DNA of 61,241 bases from an uncultured Collinsella sp. (GCA_902478365.1 CABSKX010000003.1:1-61241); one strand, 5' to 3'; counted from the first letter of the stretch, positions 23,177-31,994 are shown. Notes: a model not told the origin generated them from the letters alone. Translations and numbers: made by a program.

Positions 23177-23206
23177 TTGAACATCGTTGCGTGTTCGCGC
23201 TATCAT
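23177..23206 (+). promoter_or_regulatory. Probable feoAB promoter
   Basis: TTGAAC at 23177-23182 and TATCAT at 23201-23206 with an 18-bp spacer, directly before the tandem operator-like repeats. Confidence 0.6.
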
Positions 23207-23220
23207 GCATGGTTACAATT

Positions 23221-23254
23221 GGTTAGCCATGGCAAACGGTTAGCCATGGTAAAC
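23221..23254 (+). promoter_or_regulatory. Tandem 17-bp operator-like repeats before feoAB
   Basis: GGTTAGCCATGGCAAAC and GGTTAGCCATGGTAAAC lie back to back. Each contains a near-palindrome GTTWRCCATGGYWAAC. The location just downstream of the -10 box and upstream of an iron transporter suggests a DtxR/IdeR-type iron repressor site; a third, weaker copy may lie at 23208-23220. Confidence 0.7.
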
Positions 23255-23295
23255 AAAATGCAACGCCCAGTGGGCGCCGGGGGAGGAACACGGAC

Positions 23296-25656
23296 GTGAA
23301 GCTCGATACGCTCGAGATTGGAAAGGACGCCGTTGTCGCATCGGTGACATCGGACGACCAGGCACTCCGACAACATATTTTGGACATGGGCCTAACACCG
23401 GGCACCGAAGTCACCATGATGAAGTACGCCCCCATGGGCGACCCGCTCGAGATTCGCCTGCGTGGCTACGAGTTGACGCTGCGCAAGGACGATGCCGCAC
23501 GGATTGAGCTCGTGGGTGTTCACGACACCGATACGGGTCCGCGCGCTAACGCCGCAATCGGCACGACGGAGCACCCGGCACTCGGCGAGGGGACGTATTC
23601 GCCCCGTGCGGCAAAAACGGCCGTGCCCGAGGGCGCACCGCTACATTTTGCCCTCGCCGGCAACCAAAACTGCGGTAAAACCACGCTGTTCAACCAGCTT
23701 ACGGGCTCCAACCAGCATGTCGGTAACTTTCCCGGCGTGACGGTCGACCGCAAGGACGGCACCATCCGTAACCACCCCGAGGCGAGCGTCACTGATCTGC
23801 CTGGTATCTATTCGCTGTCGCCGTACACGGGCGAAGAGATCGTCAGCCGACAATTCATCCTTGACGAAAACCCCGACGCCATCATCGACATCATTGACGC
23901 TACCAACATCGAGCGTAATCTGTACCTGACACTGCAGCTCATGGAGCTCGACCGTCCTATGGTCATCGCGCTCAACATGATGGACGAGGTGACCGCCAAC
24001 GGCGGCGCCGTGGACGTCAACCTGCTCGAGAGTCTGTTGGGCGTGCCCGTTGTTCCCATTAGTGCTGCCCGCAACGAGGGTATCGGCGAGTTGGTGGATC
24101 ATGCCTTGCACGTGGCGCGGTTCCGCGAGCGCCCCGGTCGCCTGGACTTTTGCGCGCCCGACGGTCCGGACGGCGGTGCGCTGCATCGCTGCATCCACGG
24201 TATTGCTAACCTGATCGAGGACCATGCTGTGACGGCGCACATCCCGGTGCGCTTTGCGGCGACCAAGCTGGTCGAGGGCGATGAGCTGGTAACCGAGGCG
24301 CTTCACCTGGATCGCAACGAGCTCGACGCCATCGAGCACATCATTACCCAGATGGAGGGCGAGGCCGGCACCGACCGCCTGTCCGCGCTGGCCGACATGC
24401 GCTTTAGCTTTATCGGCGACGTGTGCGGGCGCTGTGTCGTCAAGCCGCACGAGAGCCGCGAGCACGTGCGCTCCGTCAAGATCGACCGCATTCTGACGGG
24501 TCGCTATACGGCCATCCCGGCGTTTCTGCTGATCATGGGCCTCGTCTTTTGGCTGACGTTTGGCGTGATCGGCGCGGCGTTGCAGGGACTTATGGAGGAC
24601 GGCATCGCTGCCATCATCGCTTCGGCCGATGCAGGCCTCAAGGTGTTCGGCACCAACGACGTGGTGCGCTCGCTGGCTGTCGACGGCGTGCTTACGGGCG
24701 TGGGCAGTGTGCTGACCTTCCTGCCGATTATCGTCGTGCTCTTCTTGTTCCTCTCCATTCTGGAAGACTCCGGCTACATGGCACGCGTAGCCTTTGTCAT
24801 GGATAAGGTGTTGCGTCGCTTTGGCCTGTCGGGCCGCAGCTTCGTGCCCATGCTCGTCGGTTTTGGCTGCACCGTGCCGGCTATCATGTCGACCCGTACG
24901 CTCCCATCCGAGCACGACCGCAAGATGACGGTCATGCTTACGCCGTTCATGAGCTGCTCGGCCAAGTTGCCGGTCTACGGTCTGCTGTGCGGAGCATTCT
25001 TCCCGCAGGCGACAGTTCCCGCCATGGTCTCGCTCTATCTGATTGGTATTGCGGTTGGCTGTATCGCAGCTTTGGTGCTCAACCGCACGGCATTTAAGGG
25101 CGACCCGGTGCCGTTTATCATGGAGCTCCCCAATTACCGCCTGCCGAGCGTCAAGACGACGGTGATGCTGGCATGGGATAAGGCCAAGGACTTTATTACC
25201 AAGGCTTTTACCATTATCTTTGCCGCTACCGTGGTCATCTGGTTCCTTCAGACGTTCGACATTCGCTTTAATGTGGTCGCCGATCAGTCGCAGAGTCTAC
25301 TTGCCGGTCTGGGTAGCATCATCGCGCCGGTGTTGGCCCCGCTCGGCTTTGGCGATTGGCGTGCATCCACGGCGCTCGTCACGGGGCTCATTGCCAAGGA
25401 GAGCGTCATCTCGACGCTCACGGTGCTTTTGGGCGCAACCTCTCCCGCGGTGCTGTCAACTATGTTTTCGCCGTTTACCGCTTACGTGTTCCTGGTCTTT
25501 ACGCTGCTGTACCCGCCCTGCGTGGCGTCCATCGGCGCCGTCAAGAGCGAGTTGGGCGCGCGCTATGCCGTGGCTGTATTCGCGTTTCAGGTGACGGTCG
25601 CCTGGATCGTGGCGTTTGTCGTGCATTCGGCGGGCATATTGCTGGGGTTGGCTTAG
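23296..25656 (+). CDS. feoB: Ferrous iron transporter, FeoA-FeoB fusion
   Basis: 786 residues. Residues 1-75 are a FeoA SH3-like domain (LRQHILDMGLTPGTEVTMMKYAPMGDP...). A linker follows, then the FeoB G domain: G1 GNQNCGKTT near 121, G3 DLPGIYSL near 167 and NMMDE near 227. The C-terminal part carries the two Gate motifs and about eight to ten helices, with GCTVPAIMSTR in the first core. It imports Fe2+ across the inner membrane with GTP hydrolysis. G1 has Gln-Asn-Cys where Pro-Asn-Ser/Cys is usual. GTG start, 7 bases after GGGGAGGA. Confidence 0.95.
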   Translation: MKLDTLEIGKDAVVASVTSDDQALRQHILDMGLTPGTEVTMMKYAPMGDPLEIRLRGYELTLRKDDAARIELVGVHDTDTGPRANAAIGTTEHPALGEGTYSPRAAKTAVPEGAPLHFALAGNQNCGKTTLFNQLTGSNQHVGNFPGVTVDRKDGTIRNHPEASVTDLPGIYSLSPYTGEEIVSRQFILDENPDAIIDIIDATNIERNLYLTLQLMELDRPMVIALNMMDEVTANGGAVDVNLLESLLGVPVVPISAARNEGIGELVDHALHVARFRERPGRLDFCAPDGPDGGALHRCIHGIANLIEDHAVTAHIPVRFAATKLVEGDELVTEALHLDRNELDAIEHIITQMEGEAGTDRLSALADMRFSFIGDVCGRCVVKPHESREHVRSVKIDRILTGRYTAIPAFLLIMGLVFWLTFGVIGAALQGLMEDGIAAIIASADAGLKVFGTNDVVRSLAVDGVLTGVGSVLTFLPIIVVLFLFLSILEDSGYMARVAFVMDKVLRRFGLSGRSFVPMLVGFGCTVPAIMSTRTLPSEHDRKMTVMLTPFMSCSAKLPVYGLLCGAFFPQATVPAMVSLYLIGIAVGCIAALVLNRTAFKGDPVPFIMELPNYRLPSVKTTVMLAWDKAKDFITKAFTIIFAATVVIWFLQTFDIRFNVVADQSQSLLAGLGSIIAPVLAPLGFGDWRASTALVTGLIAKESVISTLTVLLGATSPAVLSTMFSPFTAYVFLVFTLLYPPCVASIGAVKSELGARYAVAVFAFQVTVAWIVAFVVHSAGILLGLA

Positions 25657-25698
25657 TTATGAATTGACGGCGCAACCTCTGTGTATCGAATTGTTTTC

Positions 25699-25730
25699 GG
25701 CCCCGCATCTGTACTGACGGATGCGGGGCC
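25699..25730 (+). terminator. Hairpin after feoB
   Basis: GGCCCCGCATC and GATGCGGGGCC pair around a 10-base loop. The T-run is weak (GTTGCTAT). Confidence 0.65.
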
Positions 25731-25776
25731 GTTGCTATATAATCGCCTCCGCTCAAAACGATTGGAGACGTTATAT

Positions 25777-26973
25777 ATGACTCAGACAAGGCAAGACGGC
25801 ATCACGCTCAAGCAGTGGCTCCCACTCGTCGGGCTCACCTGCTGTGCGTTCGTGTTCAACACGTCGGAGTTTATGCCCATCGGCCTTTTGACTGATATCG
25901 CCGCGTCGTTCTCGCTCACCGAGGCCCAAGCTGGCATCATGATCTCGGTCTATGCCTGGGGCGTCATGCTGCTGTCGTTGCCGCTCATGGTGTTTGCCTC
26001 GCGCTTCGAGTTCAAGCGGATGCTGCTGGGCGTGCTGGCCGTGTTCTCGCTCGGTCAGTTCTTGTCCGCTGTGGCGCCGACCTATCCCATCCTGGTCTGC
26101 GCGCGCCTGGTGGTCGCTTGCGCACATGCCGTGTTCTGGTCAGTCGCCTCGATTATGGCCTCGCGCCTGGTCGACACTCGCCACGGCGCGCTCGCCATCA
26201 GCATGATCGCCACGGGCTCTTCCATCGCGCAGATCTTTGGCCTGCCGCTCGGTCGCGCCATTGGCTTGGCCGTGGGCTGGCGCATGACGTTTGCCGTGGT
26301 CGGGGGCCTCTCAGCCATCGCGGTCGTCTACCAGGCAGCGGTGTTCCCGGCCATGCCGGCGGGTGAGCGCTTTACCGTCAAACAGCTGCCCGAGCTGCTC
26401 AAGAACCCGCTCCTCATCGCGCTCTACGCAGTCACGGTCTTCATGGCGACCGGCTATTACGCAAGCTACAGCTATATCGAGCCCTTCCTGGCGCAGGTCG
26501 CGCACGTCGATGCGGGCGCCATCACCATGACGCTGACGGCGTTTGGCTGTTCCGGCTTGGTGGGCAGCTGGCTGTTCAGCCGCCTGTTCGACGGGCACCG
26601 TTTTCCGTTCCTTGCTATCACGCTCTCCGGCGTGCCGGTGGCCCTGCTGCTCATGGGGCCGGCCGCATCGTCGCTCGTGACAGTGCTTGCCGTCTGCGCA
26701 CTGTGGGGTTGCTGCGCCACGGCCTTTAACGTGGCGTTTCAGGCCGAGCTCATCAAGCACACGCCGGCAGATTCGTCGGCCGTCGCCATGTCGATCTTCT
26801 CGGGCCTGTTCAACCTCGGTATCGGCACGGGTACCGCGATCGGCGGAGCCGTGGTTTCGGGTCCCGGTATCGCCTGGATCGGCTTTGTGGGCGGGGCGAT
26901 TGCCGTCGTGGGCGTTATCCTCGCCATCACGGTGATGTTCCCAGCCATCCGCCGCGCCAAGCCCGTCGCCTAA
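25777..26973 (+). CDS. MFS sugar/drug efflux transporter (SotB/AraJ-like)
   Basis: 398 residues with 12 predicted membrane helices. The start WLPLVGLTCCAFVFNTSEFMPIGLL is characteristic of the DHA1-type SotB/AraJ exporters (NTSEFMPIGLL). Conserved turns include GLPLGRAIGLAVGWR after helix 5. Probably proton-driven export of sugars or drugs. Start ATG at 25777, 8 bases after TTGGAGA. No regulator adjoins it. Confidence 0.85.
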   Translation: MTQTRQDGITLKQWLPLVGLTCCAFVFNTSEFMPIGLLTDIAASFSLTEAQAGIMISVYAWGVMLLSLPLMVFASRFEFKRMLLGVLAVFSLGQFLSAVAPTYPILVCARLVVACAHAVFWSVASIMASRLVDTRHGALAISMIATGSSIAQIFGLPLGRAIGLAVGWRMTFAVVGGLSAIAVVYQAAVFPAMPAGERFTVKQLPELLKNPLLIALYAVTVFMATGYYASYSYIEPFLAQVAHVDAGAITMTLTAFGCSGLVGSWLFSRLFDGHRFPFLAITLSGVPVALLLMGPAASSLVTVLAVCALWGCCATAFNVAFQAELIKHTPADSSAVAMSIFSGLFNLGIGTGTAIGGAVVSGPGIAWIGFVGGAIAVVGVILAITVMFPAIRRAKPVA

Positions 26974-26989
26974 TCACGTCCCCTCATCA

Positions 26990-27054
26990 GTTGCGGTGGA
27001 ATAGTTCCTGTTTAAGGCTTCTGAAGGCCCAGACAGGAACTATTCCACCGCAAC
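26990..27054. repeat. Palindrome GTTGCGGTGGAATAGTTCCT family, copy 3
   Basis: Perfect 21-bp arms at 26990-27010 and 27034-27054. Unlike the other two copies it has no alternating-motif array after it. TCCCCTCA precedes it as at copy 1. Confidence 0.93.
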
Positions 27055-27126
27055 TTATTTTGGGGGAGAGGATACAAGCTGGGCATACAATGGATGTCGT
27101 TGTGTTGAGCTTACCGGGAGGCTGTT

Positions 27127-28503
27127 ATGTGGGCATACGAGACGACGTTCTATCAGATCTATCCGCTGGGCTTTTGCGGGGCTCCGCGCGAAAACGCCGC
27201 GCCCGTTGCCGAGGATGAGCTCGCCCAGGCTGCCAACGCCGCGCCCAACCCCGATGCTCCTATCATGAAGGTCGCCCAATGGGCCGACTACATGCAGGAA
27301 CTCGGCGTTGGCGCTGTGCTCATCAACCCACCGCTCGAATCTGATAGCCACGGCTACGATACACGCAGCCTGCGCCATATCGACCGTCGCCTGGGTGGGG
27401 ACGCCGACTTTGCCGCCGTATGCGACACGCTGCATGCCCATGGCATCCGCGTGGTGCTCGATGCCGTCTTCAACCACGTCGGCCGCGGTTTTTGGGCCTT
27501 CCGCGATGTGCAGGAGCGCAAGTGGGACTCGCCGTACAAGGACTGGTTCCACATTAGCTTTGACGGCGATTCCTGCTATGGCGATGGCTTTTGGTACGAG
27601 GGCTGGGAGGGCCATTTTGAGCTTGTGAAACTCAACCTGCAAAACCCCGCCGTGGTCGATTACCTGCTTGAGTCCGTGCGTCGCTGGGCCGAGGTCTTTG
27701 GCATCGACGGCCTGCGCCTGGACGTTGCCTATATGCTTGACCGCGACTTTATGCGCCGCCTACACTCCTTTACCCGTGAGCTCAAGCCCGACTTCGTGCT
27801 GATCGGCGAGACGCTCCACGGCGACTACAACCAGATCGTCAACGACGAGATGCTCGACTCCTGCACCAACTACGAGTGCTACAAGGGCCTGTACTCCAGC
27901 TTTAACTCGGTCAACATGTTCGAGATTGCCCACTCGCTGCATCGCCAGTTTGGCGGTGACCCGTGGTGCATTTATCGTGGCAAGCATCTGCTGTCGTTTG
28001 TCGACAACCACGATGTGCCGCGCCTGGCGAGCATCCTTACCGACAAGTCCTGCCTGCGCCCCGCCTACGGCATGCTCTTTGGTATGCCGGGCATTCCGTG
28101 CCTCTACTACGGCAGCGAGTGGGGGATTGCCGGCGAAAAGGGCGGCCCCGATGGCGACTGGGCGCTGCGACCTGCGCTCAATGAGCCTGCGCCCAACGAG
28201 CTGACGGCGTTCATCACGCAGCTTGCGCACCTTCGCTCGGCCGACGACGCGGCTGCCCGTGCTCTCAACTACGGTGCCTATCGCAACGTGGTGATCCAGA
28301 ACAAGCAGCTGCTGTTCGAGCGCGCCTGTGACGGCGCGACGGTACTCGTGGCGGTGAATGCCGTGGGTGAGCCTTACACCTTTGGCGCCGGCGAGTTCAA
28401 CGGGTCCTTTGTCGACCTGCTTGCCGACGATACGCCCACGGTCGAGCTGTCGGGCTCCCTTGAACTTGCGCCCTATGAGGTGCGCTATCTGCTGAGGGCC
28501 TAG
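27127..28503 (+). CDS. Glycoside hydrolase family 13 (alpha-amylase superfamily)
   Basis: 458-residue cytoplasmic protein. The GH13 motifs appear in order: DAVFNHVGR near residue 109, GLRLDVAYML with the nucleophile Asp near 199, GETLHGD with the acid/base Glu near 227, and FVDNHDVPR near 293. The short N-terminus and the tail (FNGSFVDLLADDTPTVELSG, a domain C) point to an intracellular cyclomaltodextrinase or maltogenic-type enzyme acting on maltooligosaccharides. No signal peptide. The next gene starts 3 bases after its stop. Confidence 0.88.
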   Translation: MWAYETTFYQIYPLGFCGAPRENAAPVAEDELAQAANAAPNPDAPIMKVAQWADYMQELGVGAVLINPPLESDSHGYDTRSLRHIDRRLGGDADFAAVCDTLHAHGIRVVLDAVFNHVGRGFWAFRDVQERKWDSPYKDWFHISFDGDSCYGDGFWYEGWEGHFELVKLNLQNPAVVDYLLESVRRWAEVFGIDGLRLDVAYMLDRDFMRRLHSFTRELKPDFVLIGETLHGDYNQIVNDEMLDSCTNYECYKGLYSSFNSVNMFEIAHSLHRQFGGDPWCIYRGKHLLSFVDNHDVPRLASILTDKSCLRPAYGMLFGMPGIPCLYYGSEWGIAGEKGGPDGDWALRPALNEPAPNELTAFITQLAHLRSADDAAARALNYGAYRNVVIQNKQLLFERACDGATVLVAVNAVGEPYTFGAGEFNGSFVDLLADDTPTVELSGSLELAPYEVRYLLRA

Positions 28504-28506
28504 CTC

Positions 28507-29070
28507 GTGGCCGCGCCGGACGAGGGCTATCAACATATTGAGCATGGGTTTGAGCCCGTGTTTGACGAGCACTCGCGCGTTTTGGTGCTGGGGTCGTTTC
28601 CCTCGGTGCTCTCGCGCGCCAATGCCTTCTACTACGGCAATCCGCAGAACCGCTTTTGGCGCGTGATGGCCGCGTGCCTCGGTGTGCCCGTGCCGCCCAA
28701 CGAGGGAGACTCTTTGGCGAGCGGCGAGCTCGCGACGCTCGATGCCTCGATTGCCGCCAAGCGGGTTATGCTGCTCAACGGCGGTGTGGCCCTGTGGGAT
28801 GTAATCGAGAGCTGCGACATTAAGGGCTCGAGCGACGCGAGCATCCGCAACGTTGTGCCGGCACATATCGAGCGCATTACCGATGCCGCGTCGATCGAGG
28901 TCGTTGTCTGTAACGGCGGTACGGCAGGGCGACTCTACAAACGCTACTTGCAAGATCGGACGGGGTTGCCCGCCGTCGTCCTGCCCTCGACAAGTCCTGC
29001 CAATGCCGCCTGGCGCCTGGAACGTCTTGTTGAGCGTTGGCACGAAGCCGTTGACTGGGCTGTTATTTAA
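28507..29070 (+). CDS. DNA-deoxyinosine glycosylase, uracil-DNA glycosylase superfamily
   Basis: 187 residues. VLVLGSFPSVLSRANAFYYG with NPQNRFWR is the signature of the hypoxanthine-DNA glycosylase group in the UDG superfamily, and PSTSPANA is the second active-site motif. It would remove deaminated adenine from DNA. GTG start 3 bases after the GH13 stop, so probably co-transcribed, though with no clear functional tie. Confidence 0.85.
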   Translation: MAAPDEGYQHIEHGFEPVFDEHSRVLVLGSFPSVLSRANAFYYGNPQNRFWRVMAACLGVPVPPNEGDSLASGELATLDASIAAKRVMLLNGGVALWDVIESCDIKGSSDASIRNVVPAHIERITDAASIEVVVCNGGTAGRLYKRYLQDRTGLPAVVLPSTSPANAAWRLERLVERWHEAVDWAVI

Positions 29071-29071
29071 T

Positions 29072-29734
29072 TTAGATTTTTGTTTGAGCGTGGGCGCCCA
29101 GACGTTTCAGAACGCCTCGCCAGATCGGCGCGGGCACGGCTGGCTCGGCGCAAACCATGCCGTCGGCGTCGACGTTGGCGGCATTGCCGCCGCCAAGTCG
29201 CTGTGCATGCTCGACGGAGCAGCCCATGCGCACAGCGCCCACAAGCTTATCCATCGCTTCCGAAAACGGTCGCCGCAAGAGTCCCATGCGCGGAGAGCGA
29301 CGAAGCGCTGCGATGCCGCCGCCGGAACAGATGACAACGCCGCCACACCACAATTGGTCATGGCGCTCGCATGCCTTGTGCAGACGAACGGTGGTCCCAC
29401 GCGCCTGCTCAGCGCCCTCTTGCGCGGCTCGAATCGCGGCATAGACACGCGTTCCCGTACCGCCAAAGCGCTCAAGAGCCTGCTCGATAGCTGTCAACGT
29501 CTCATCGTCAGCCACATCTTCAATGGCCAGTACGATGCCATCGGCAACGCCGTCGGCGTCATCCGCCTTCAAATCAACCGGGCGGGGGAGCGCGGTGCCA
29601 GAAAGTTGAGCATAGGCGGCGATGGCATCCTGCAGGTCCCAGAGCAAAAACTCAAGATCGGCGCTCTCGGGAATACTGACAAACGCGATGTTATGCAGTG
29701 TTTTTGGTACATCGCCGCGTGCGATTGTCTCCAT
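29072..29734 (-). CDS. Conserved-looking protein, possibly flavodoxin-like
   Basis: 220 residues, convergent with the glycosylase gene. No family was firmly recognised. The pattern RVYAAIRAAQEGAEQ, DQLWCGGVVICSGGGIAALR and PFSEAMDKLVGAV faintly resembles flavodoxin-fold FMN reductases (xVYAxxNxxFYEGEQ, WGGGxxxGGGxM, PLxxALxxLA), but the flavin-binding loop is not clear. No signal peptide or membrane helix. GGAGG lies before the ATG at 29734. Confidence 0.5.
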   Translation of the reverse strand: METIARGDVPKTLHNIAFVSIPESADLEFLLWDLQDAIAAYAQLSGTALPRPVDLKADDADGVADGIVLAIEDVADDETLTAIEQALERFGGTGTRVYAAIRAAQEGAEQARGTTVRLHKACERHDQLWCGGVVICSGGGIAALRRSPRMGLLRRPFSEAMDKLVGAVRMGCSVEHAQRLGGGNAANVDADGMVCAEPAVPAPIWRGVLKRLGAHAQTKI

Positions 29735-29827
29735 ACCGCCTCCTTTCCGGTTGGTTTCCGTTTAGGTTACACCGTCTCGTGGCGCTCCGCCGCGCTATCC
29801 TAGTGCAACCCTTACGAAAGGAACGCC

Positions 29828-30964
29828 ATGTGTCTGCCCATGAATACCTCGCTTGCCACGCTCAAGCCCTCCGGTATCCGCCGGATCAACGCGCTCGCCG
29901 CCCAGCACCCGGGGTGTATCGCGCTTGCGCTTGGCGAGCCCGATTTTCCCACGCCCGATGTGATTAGCGCCGAGGTGACCGCCGCACTGGACCGTGGTGA
30001 CACACACTATCCGCCCAACAACGGTCGCCCCGCCCTGCGTGATGCACTGTCCAAATATATGGATGACGCGGGCCTGGCGTTTTCCGCCGACGAGGTCATC
30101 CTGACCGACGGCGCGACCGAGGCCCTGTCGGCAACATTCATGGCCATGCTCAACCCCGGCGATGAGGTCATTATTCCCACGCCGGCCTTTGGCCTGTACG
30201 AGAGCATCGTCGTGGCCAACCACGCTAAGGCGGTCTTTTTTGATACGGAGCCCGCGCAATTCCAGATCGATGAGGAAGCGCTTCGTGCCTGCGTGACACC
30301 GGCGACCAAGGCCATCGTCATCTGCTCGCCCAACAACCCCACGGGCTGCATCCTCAACGCAGCATCGCTCGACGCCGTGGCACACGTGGCGGAGCAGGCG
30401 GGCATCTACGTGATCTGCGACGACGTATACAACCGCCTGGTCTACGTGGACGGCTACGAGCGCTTTGCCCAGCGCCACCCAGAGCTACGCGAGCAGACGG
30501 TGGTCATCGAGAGCTTCTCCAAGCCCTGGGCCATGACCGGCTGGCGCCTGGGCTGGCTCGCAGCGGCAGCCCCCGTCATCGCCGAGATCGCAAAGGCCCA
30601 CCAATACCTAGTATCGAGCGCCGTTTCCTTCGAGATGGACGCCGCAGCCCGAGCCCTCACCGTCGACCCCACCCCCATGCTCGAAGTCTACCGAGCCCGC
30701 CGCAAACGCGTGCTCGCGGCCTTAAGCGCCATGGACCTTGACGCAGTAGAGCCCGCAGGAGCCTTTTATACCTTCCCGAGCATCAAAAAGTTCGGCCTAA
30801 CCAGCGAAGACTTCTGCATCAAAGCCATCAAAGAAGCAAACGTAGCCCTAGTCCCCGGAAACTGCTTCGGAACCGAAGGTCACATCCGCTTAAGCTACTG
30901 CGTAAGCGATGAAAATCTGGACGAAGGTCTCCGCCGCCTGTCCAACTTCGTGTCAACCCTATAG
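29828..30964 (+). CDS. Class I/II pyridoxal-phosphate aminotransferase
   Basis: 378 residues, fold type I aminotransferase. Conserved elements: LALGEPDFPTPD, DTHYPPNNGRPALRDAL, TDGATEALSATFMAML, the CSPNNPTGC loop, DDVY, and the lysine in SFSKPWAMTGWRLGW that forms the Schiff base. The C-terminal Arg for the substrate carboxylate is in GHIRLSYCVSDE. Substrate could be aspartate, an aromatic or a branched-chain amino acid. ATG at 29828 chosen because AAGGA lies 5 bases before it. Confidence 0.88.
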   Translation: MCLPMNTSLATLKPSGIRRINALAAQHPGCIALALGEPDFPTPDVISAEVTAALDRGDTHYPPNNGRPALRDALSKYMDDAGLAFSADEVILTDGATEALSATFMAMLNPGDEVIIPTPAFGLYESIVVANHAKAVFFDTEPAQFQIDEEALRACVTPATKAIVICSPNNPTGCILNAASLDAVAHVAEQAGIYVICDDVYNRLVYVDGYERFAQRHPELREQTVVIESFSKPWAMTGWRLGWLAAAAPVIAEIAKAHQYLVSSAVSFEMDAAARALTVDPTPMLEVYRARRKRVLAALSAMDLDAVEPAGAFYTFPSIKKFGLTSEDFCIKAIKEANVALVPGNCFGTEGHIRLSYCVSDENLDEGLRRLSNFVSTL

Positions 30965-31022
30965 CCCACCGGGACCCAAAACCATCAGCCCGCCGACCCA
31001 AGCATTATGAGTGGGGCGCGCC

Positions 31023-31233
31023 GGCCAACGGAAAACCGGGCTGCCCCATAGTTGACGCAGGCCGCGCCGCCGAAGGCCAGGCGCAAGGTTTTCGTAGATT
31101 CCGCACGAGCCGAAGGCCACTTAATGTGGCCTTCGTGCGAGCCCAGGACTTGACCGAGCGAAAACCTTGCGCCTGGCCTTCGGCGGCGCGTGCCGGATGG
31201 TGGAATTGTGTGCAGCCCGGTTTTCCGTTGACC
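31023..31233. repeat. Long nested palindrome, TTCCGCAC/ACTTAATGT core family, copy 1
   Basis: Three nested stems. Outer arms GGCCAACGGAAAACCGGGCT (31023) and AGCCCGGTTTTCCGTTGACC (ending 31233). Middle arms GCCGAAGGCCAGGCGCAAGG and its complement. Inner hairpin GAAGGCCAC-TTAAT-GTGGCCTTC. Unpaired, conserved pieces between stems are ATTCCGCACG on the left and CAGGACTTG on the right. The TTGACC at the right end doubles as the -35 box of the rplJL promoter. Confidence 0.9.
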
Positions 31234-31256
31234 GACGCCGGGATCCCCGCCATAAT
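31228..31256 (+). promoter_or_regulatory. Probable rplJ-rplL promoter
   Basis: TTGACC at 31228-31233 and CATAAT at 31251-31256 with a 17-bp spacer, about 20 bp before the L10 leader. The -35 box is the terminal part of the adjacent palindrome. Confidence 0.65.
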
Positions 31257-31276
31257 ACTTTCAGTTCACGCACGAA

Positions 31277-31358
31277 TCCGCTGCCAGAGACAGCCGGCGC
31301 TAACGGGCTTTGCCCGCGAGCTTAATGGGATATCCCGCCAGCCGAGGTGGTCGAGTAG
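31277..31358 (+). ncRNA. Ribosomal protein L10 leader
   Basis: The transcribed leader has the typical pattern of the L10 leader RNA: CGCTGCCAGAGACAGCCGG, a GC hairpin (ACGGGCTTTGCCCGCGAG), CTTAATGGG and GCCAGCCGAGGT. In other bacteria L10(L12)4 binds this kink-turn structure to repress rplJL. A terminator follows, consistent with attenuation. Confidence 0.75.
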
Positions 31359-31370
31359 ATATGTCTTCTC

Positions 31371-31407
31371 GCCCCCGTCGCTCATGCAGCGCGGGGGCTT
31401 TCTTTTT
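31371..31407 (+). terminator. Attenuator-type terminator after the L10 leader
   Basis: GCCCCCGTCGCT and AGCGCGGGGGC pair around a short loop and are followed by TTTCTTTTT, 65 bp upstream of rplJ. It probably stops transcription when L10 is in excess. Confidence 0.85.
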
Positions 31408-31472
31408 GGACATGCCCCCGTCACGTCCTTGTGGCGGACCGTGCCCGGAAAGAATTCGAGGAGGTGTAATTC

Positions 31473-31994
31473 ATGCCCCAGCAGTACAAAATCGACAAGG
31501 TTGCAGAGATCGAGTCCCGTATCGCCGAGAACGCCGGTCTGTTCGTCGTCAACTACAACGGTCTGACGGTTAAGCAGGCTCAGGAGCTGCGTCATCAGCT
31601 TCGCGAGTGCGGCGCCGAGATGAAGGTCTACAAGAACAACCTGGTCAAGATCGCTCTCAAGAACCAGGAGCAGCCCGAGCTCGACGAGATCCTCGCCGGC
31701 CCCGTCGCTTATGTGTTCTATGAGACCGAGCCGGTCGAGGCCGCTAAGACCCTTAAGGACTTCTCCGCTAAGTCCAAGGGCGTCCTTGAGATCAAGGGCG
31801 GTATCTCCGACGGCAAGGCCGTTTCCGCTGATGATGTTAAGGCTATCGCCGAGCTGCCCACCAAGGATCAGCTTCTCGGCCAGATCGCCGGTCTCATCTC
31901 CGGTTTCGCTCGCGACATCGCTGTCTGCGTCAACGGCGTTTCCTCTGGTCTCGCTCGTTCGATCCAGCAGGTCTCCGAGCAGAAGGCAGCCTAG
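31473..31994 (+). CDS. rplJ: 50S ribosomal protein L10
   Basis: 173 residues. L10 anchors the L7/L12 stalk to 23S rRNA. The family start (KVAEIESRIAENAGLFVVNYNGLTV), the LR..GAEMKVYKNNL region and the C-terminal helix that binds L12 dimers are all present. GAGGAGGTG lies 6-7 bases before the ATG. First gene after the L10 leader. Confidence 0.97.
   Translation: MPQQYKIDKVAEIESRIAENAGLFVVNYNGLTVKQAQELRHQLRECGAEMKVYKNNLVKIALKNQEQPELDEILAGPVAYVFYETEPVEAAKTLKDFSAKSKGVLEIKGGISDGKAVSADDVKAIAELPTKDQLLGQIAGLISGFARDIAVCVNGVSSGLARSIQQVSEQKAA

Noticed and set aside
7532..31245. A prophage or integrative element between rplA and rplJ
   Set aside because: No integrase, phage structural, relaxase or replication genes are present, and the genes are ordinary chromosomal metabolic and transport genes.
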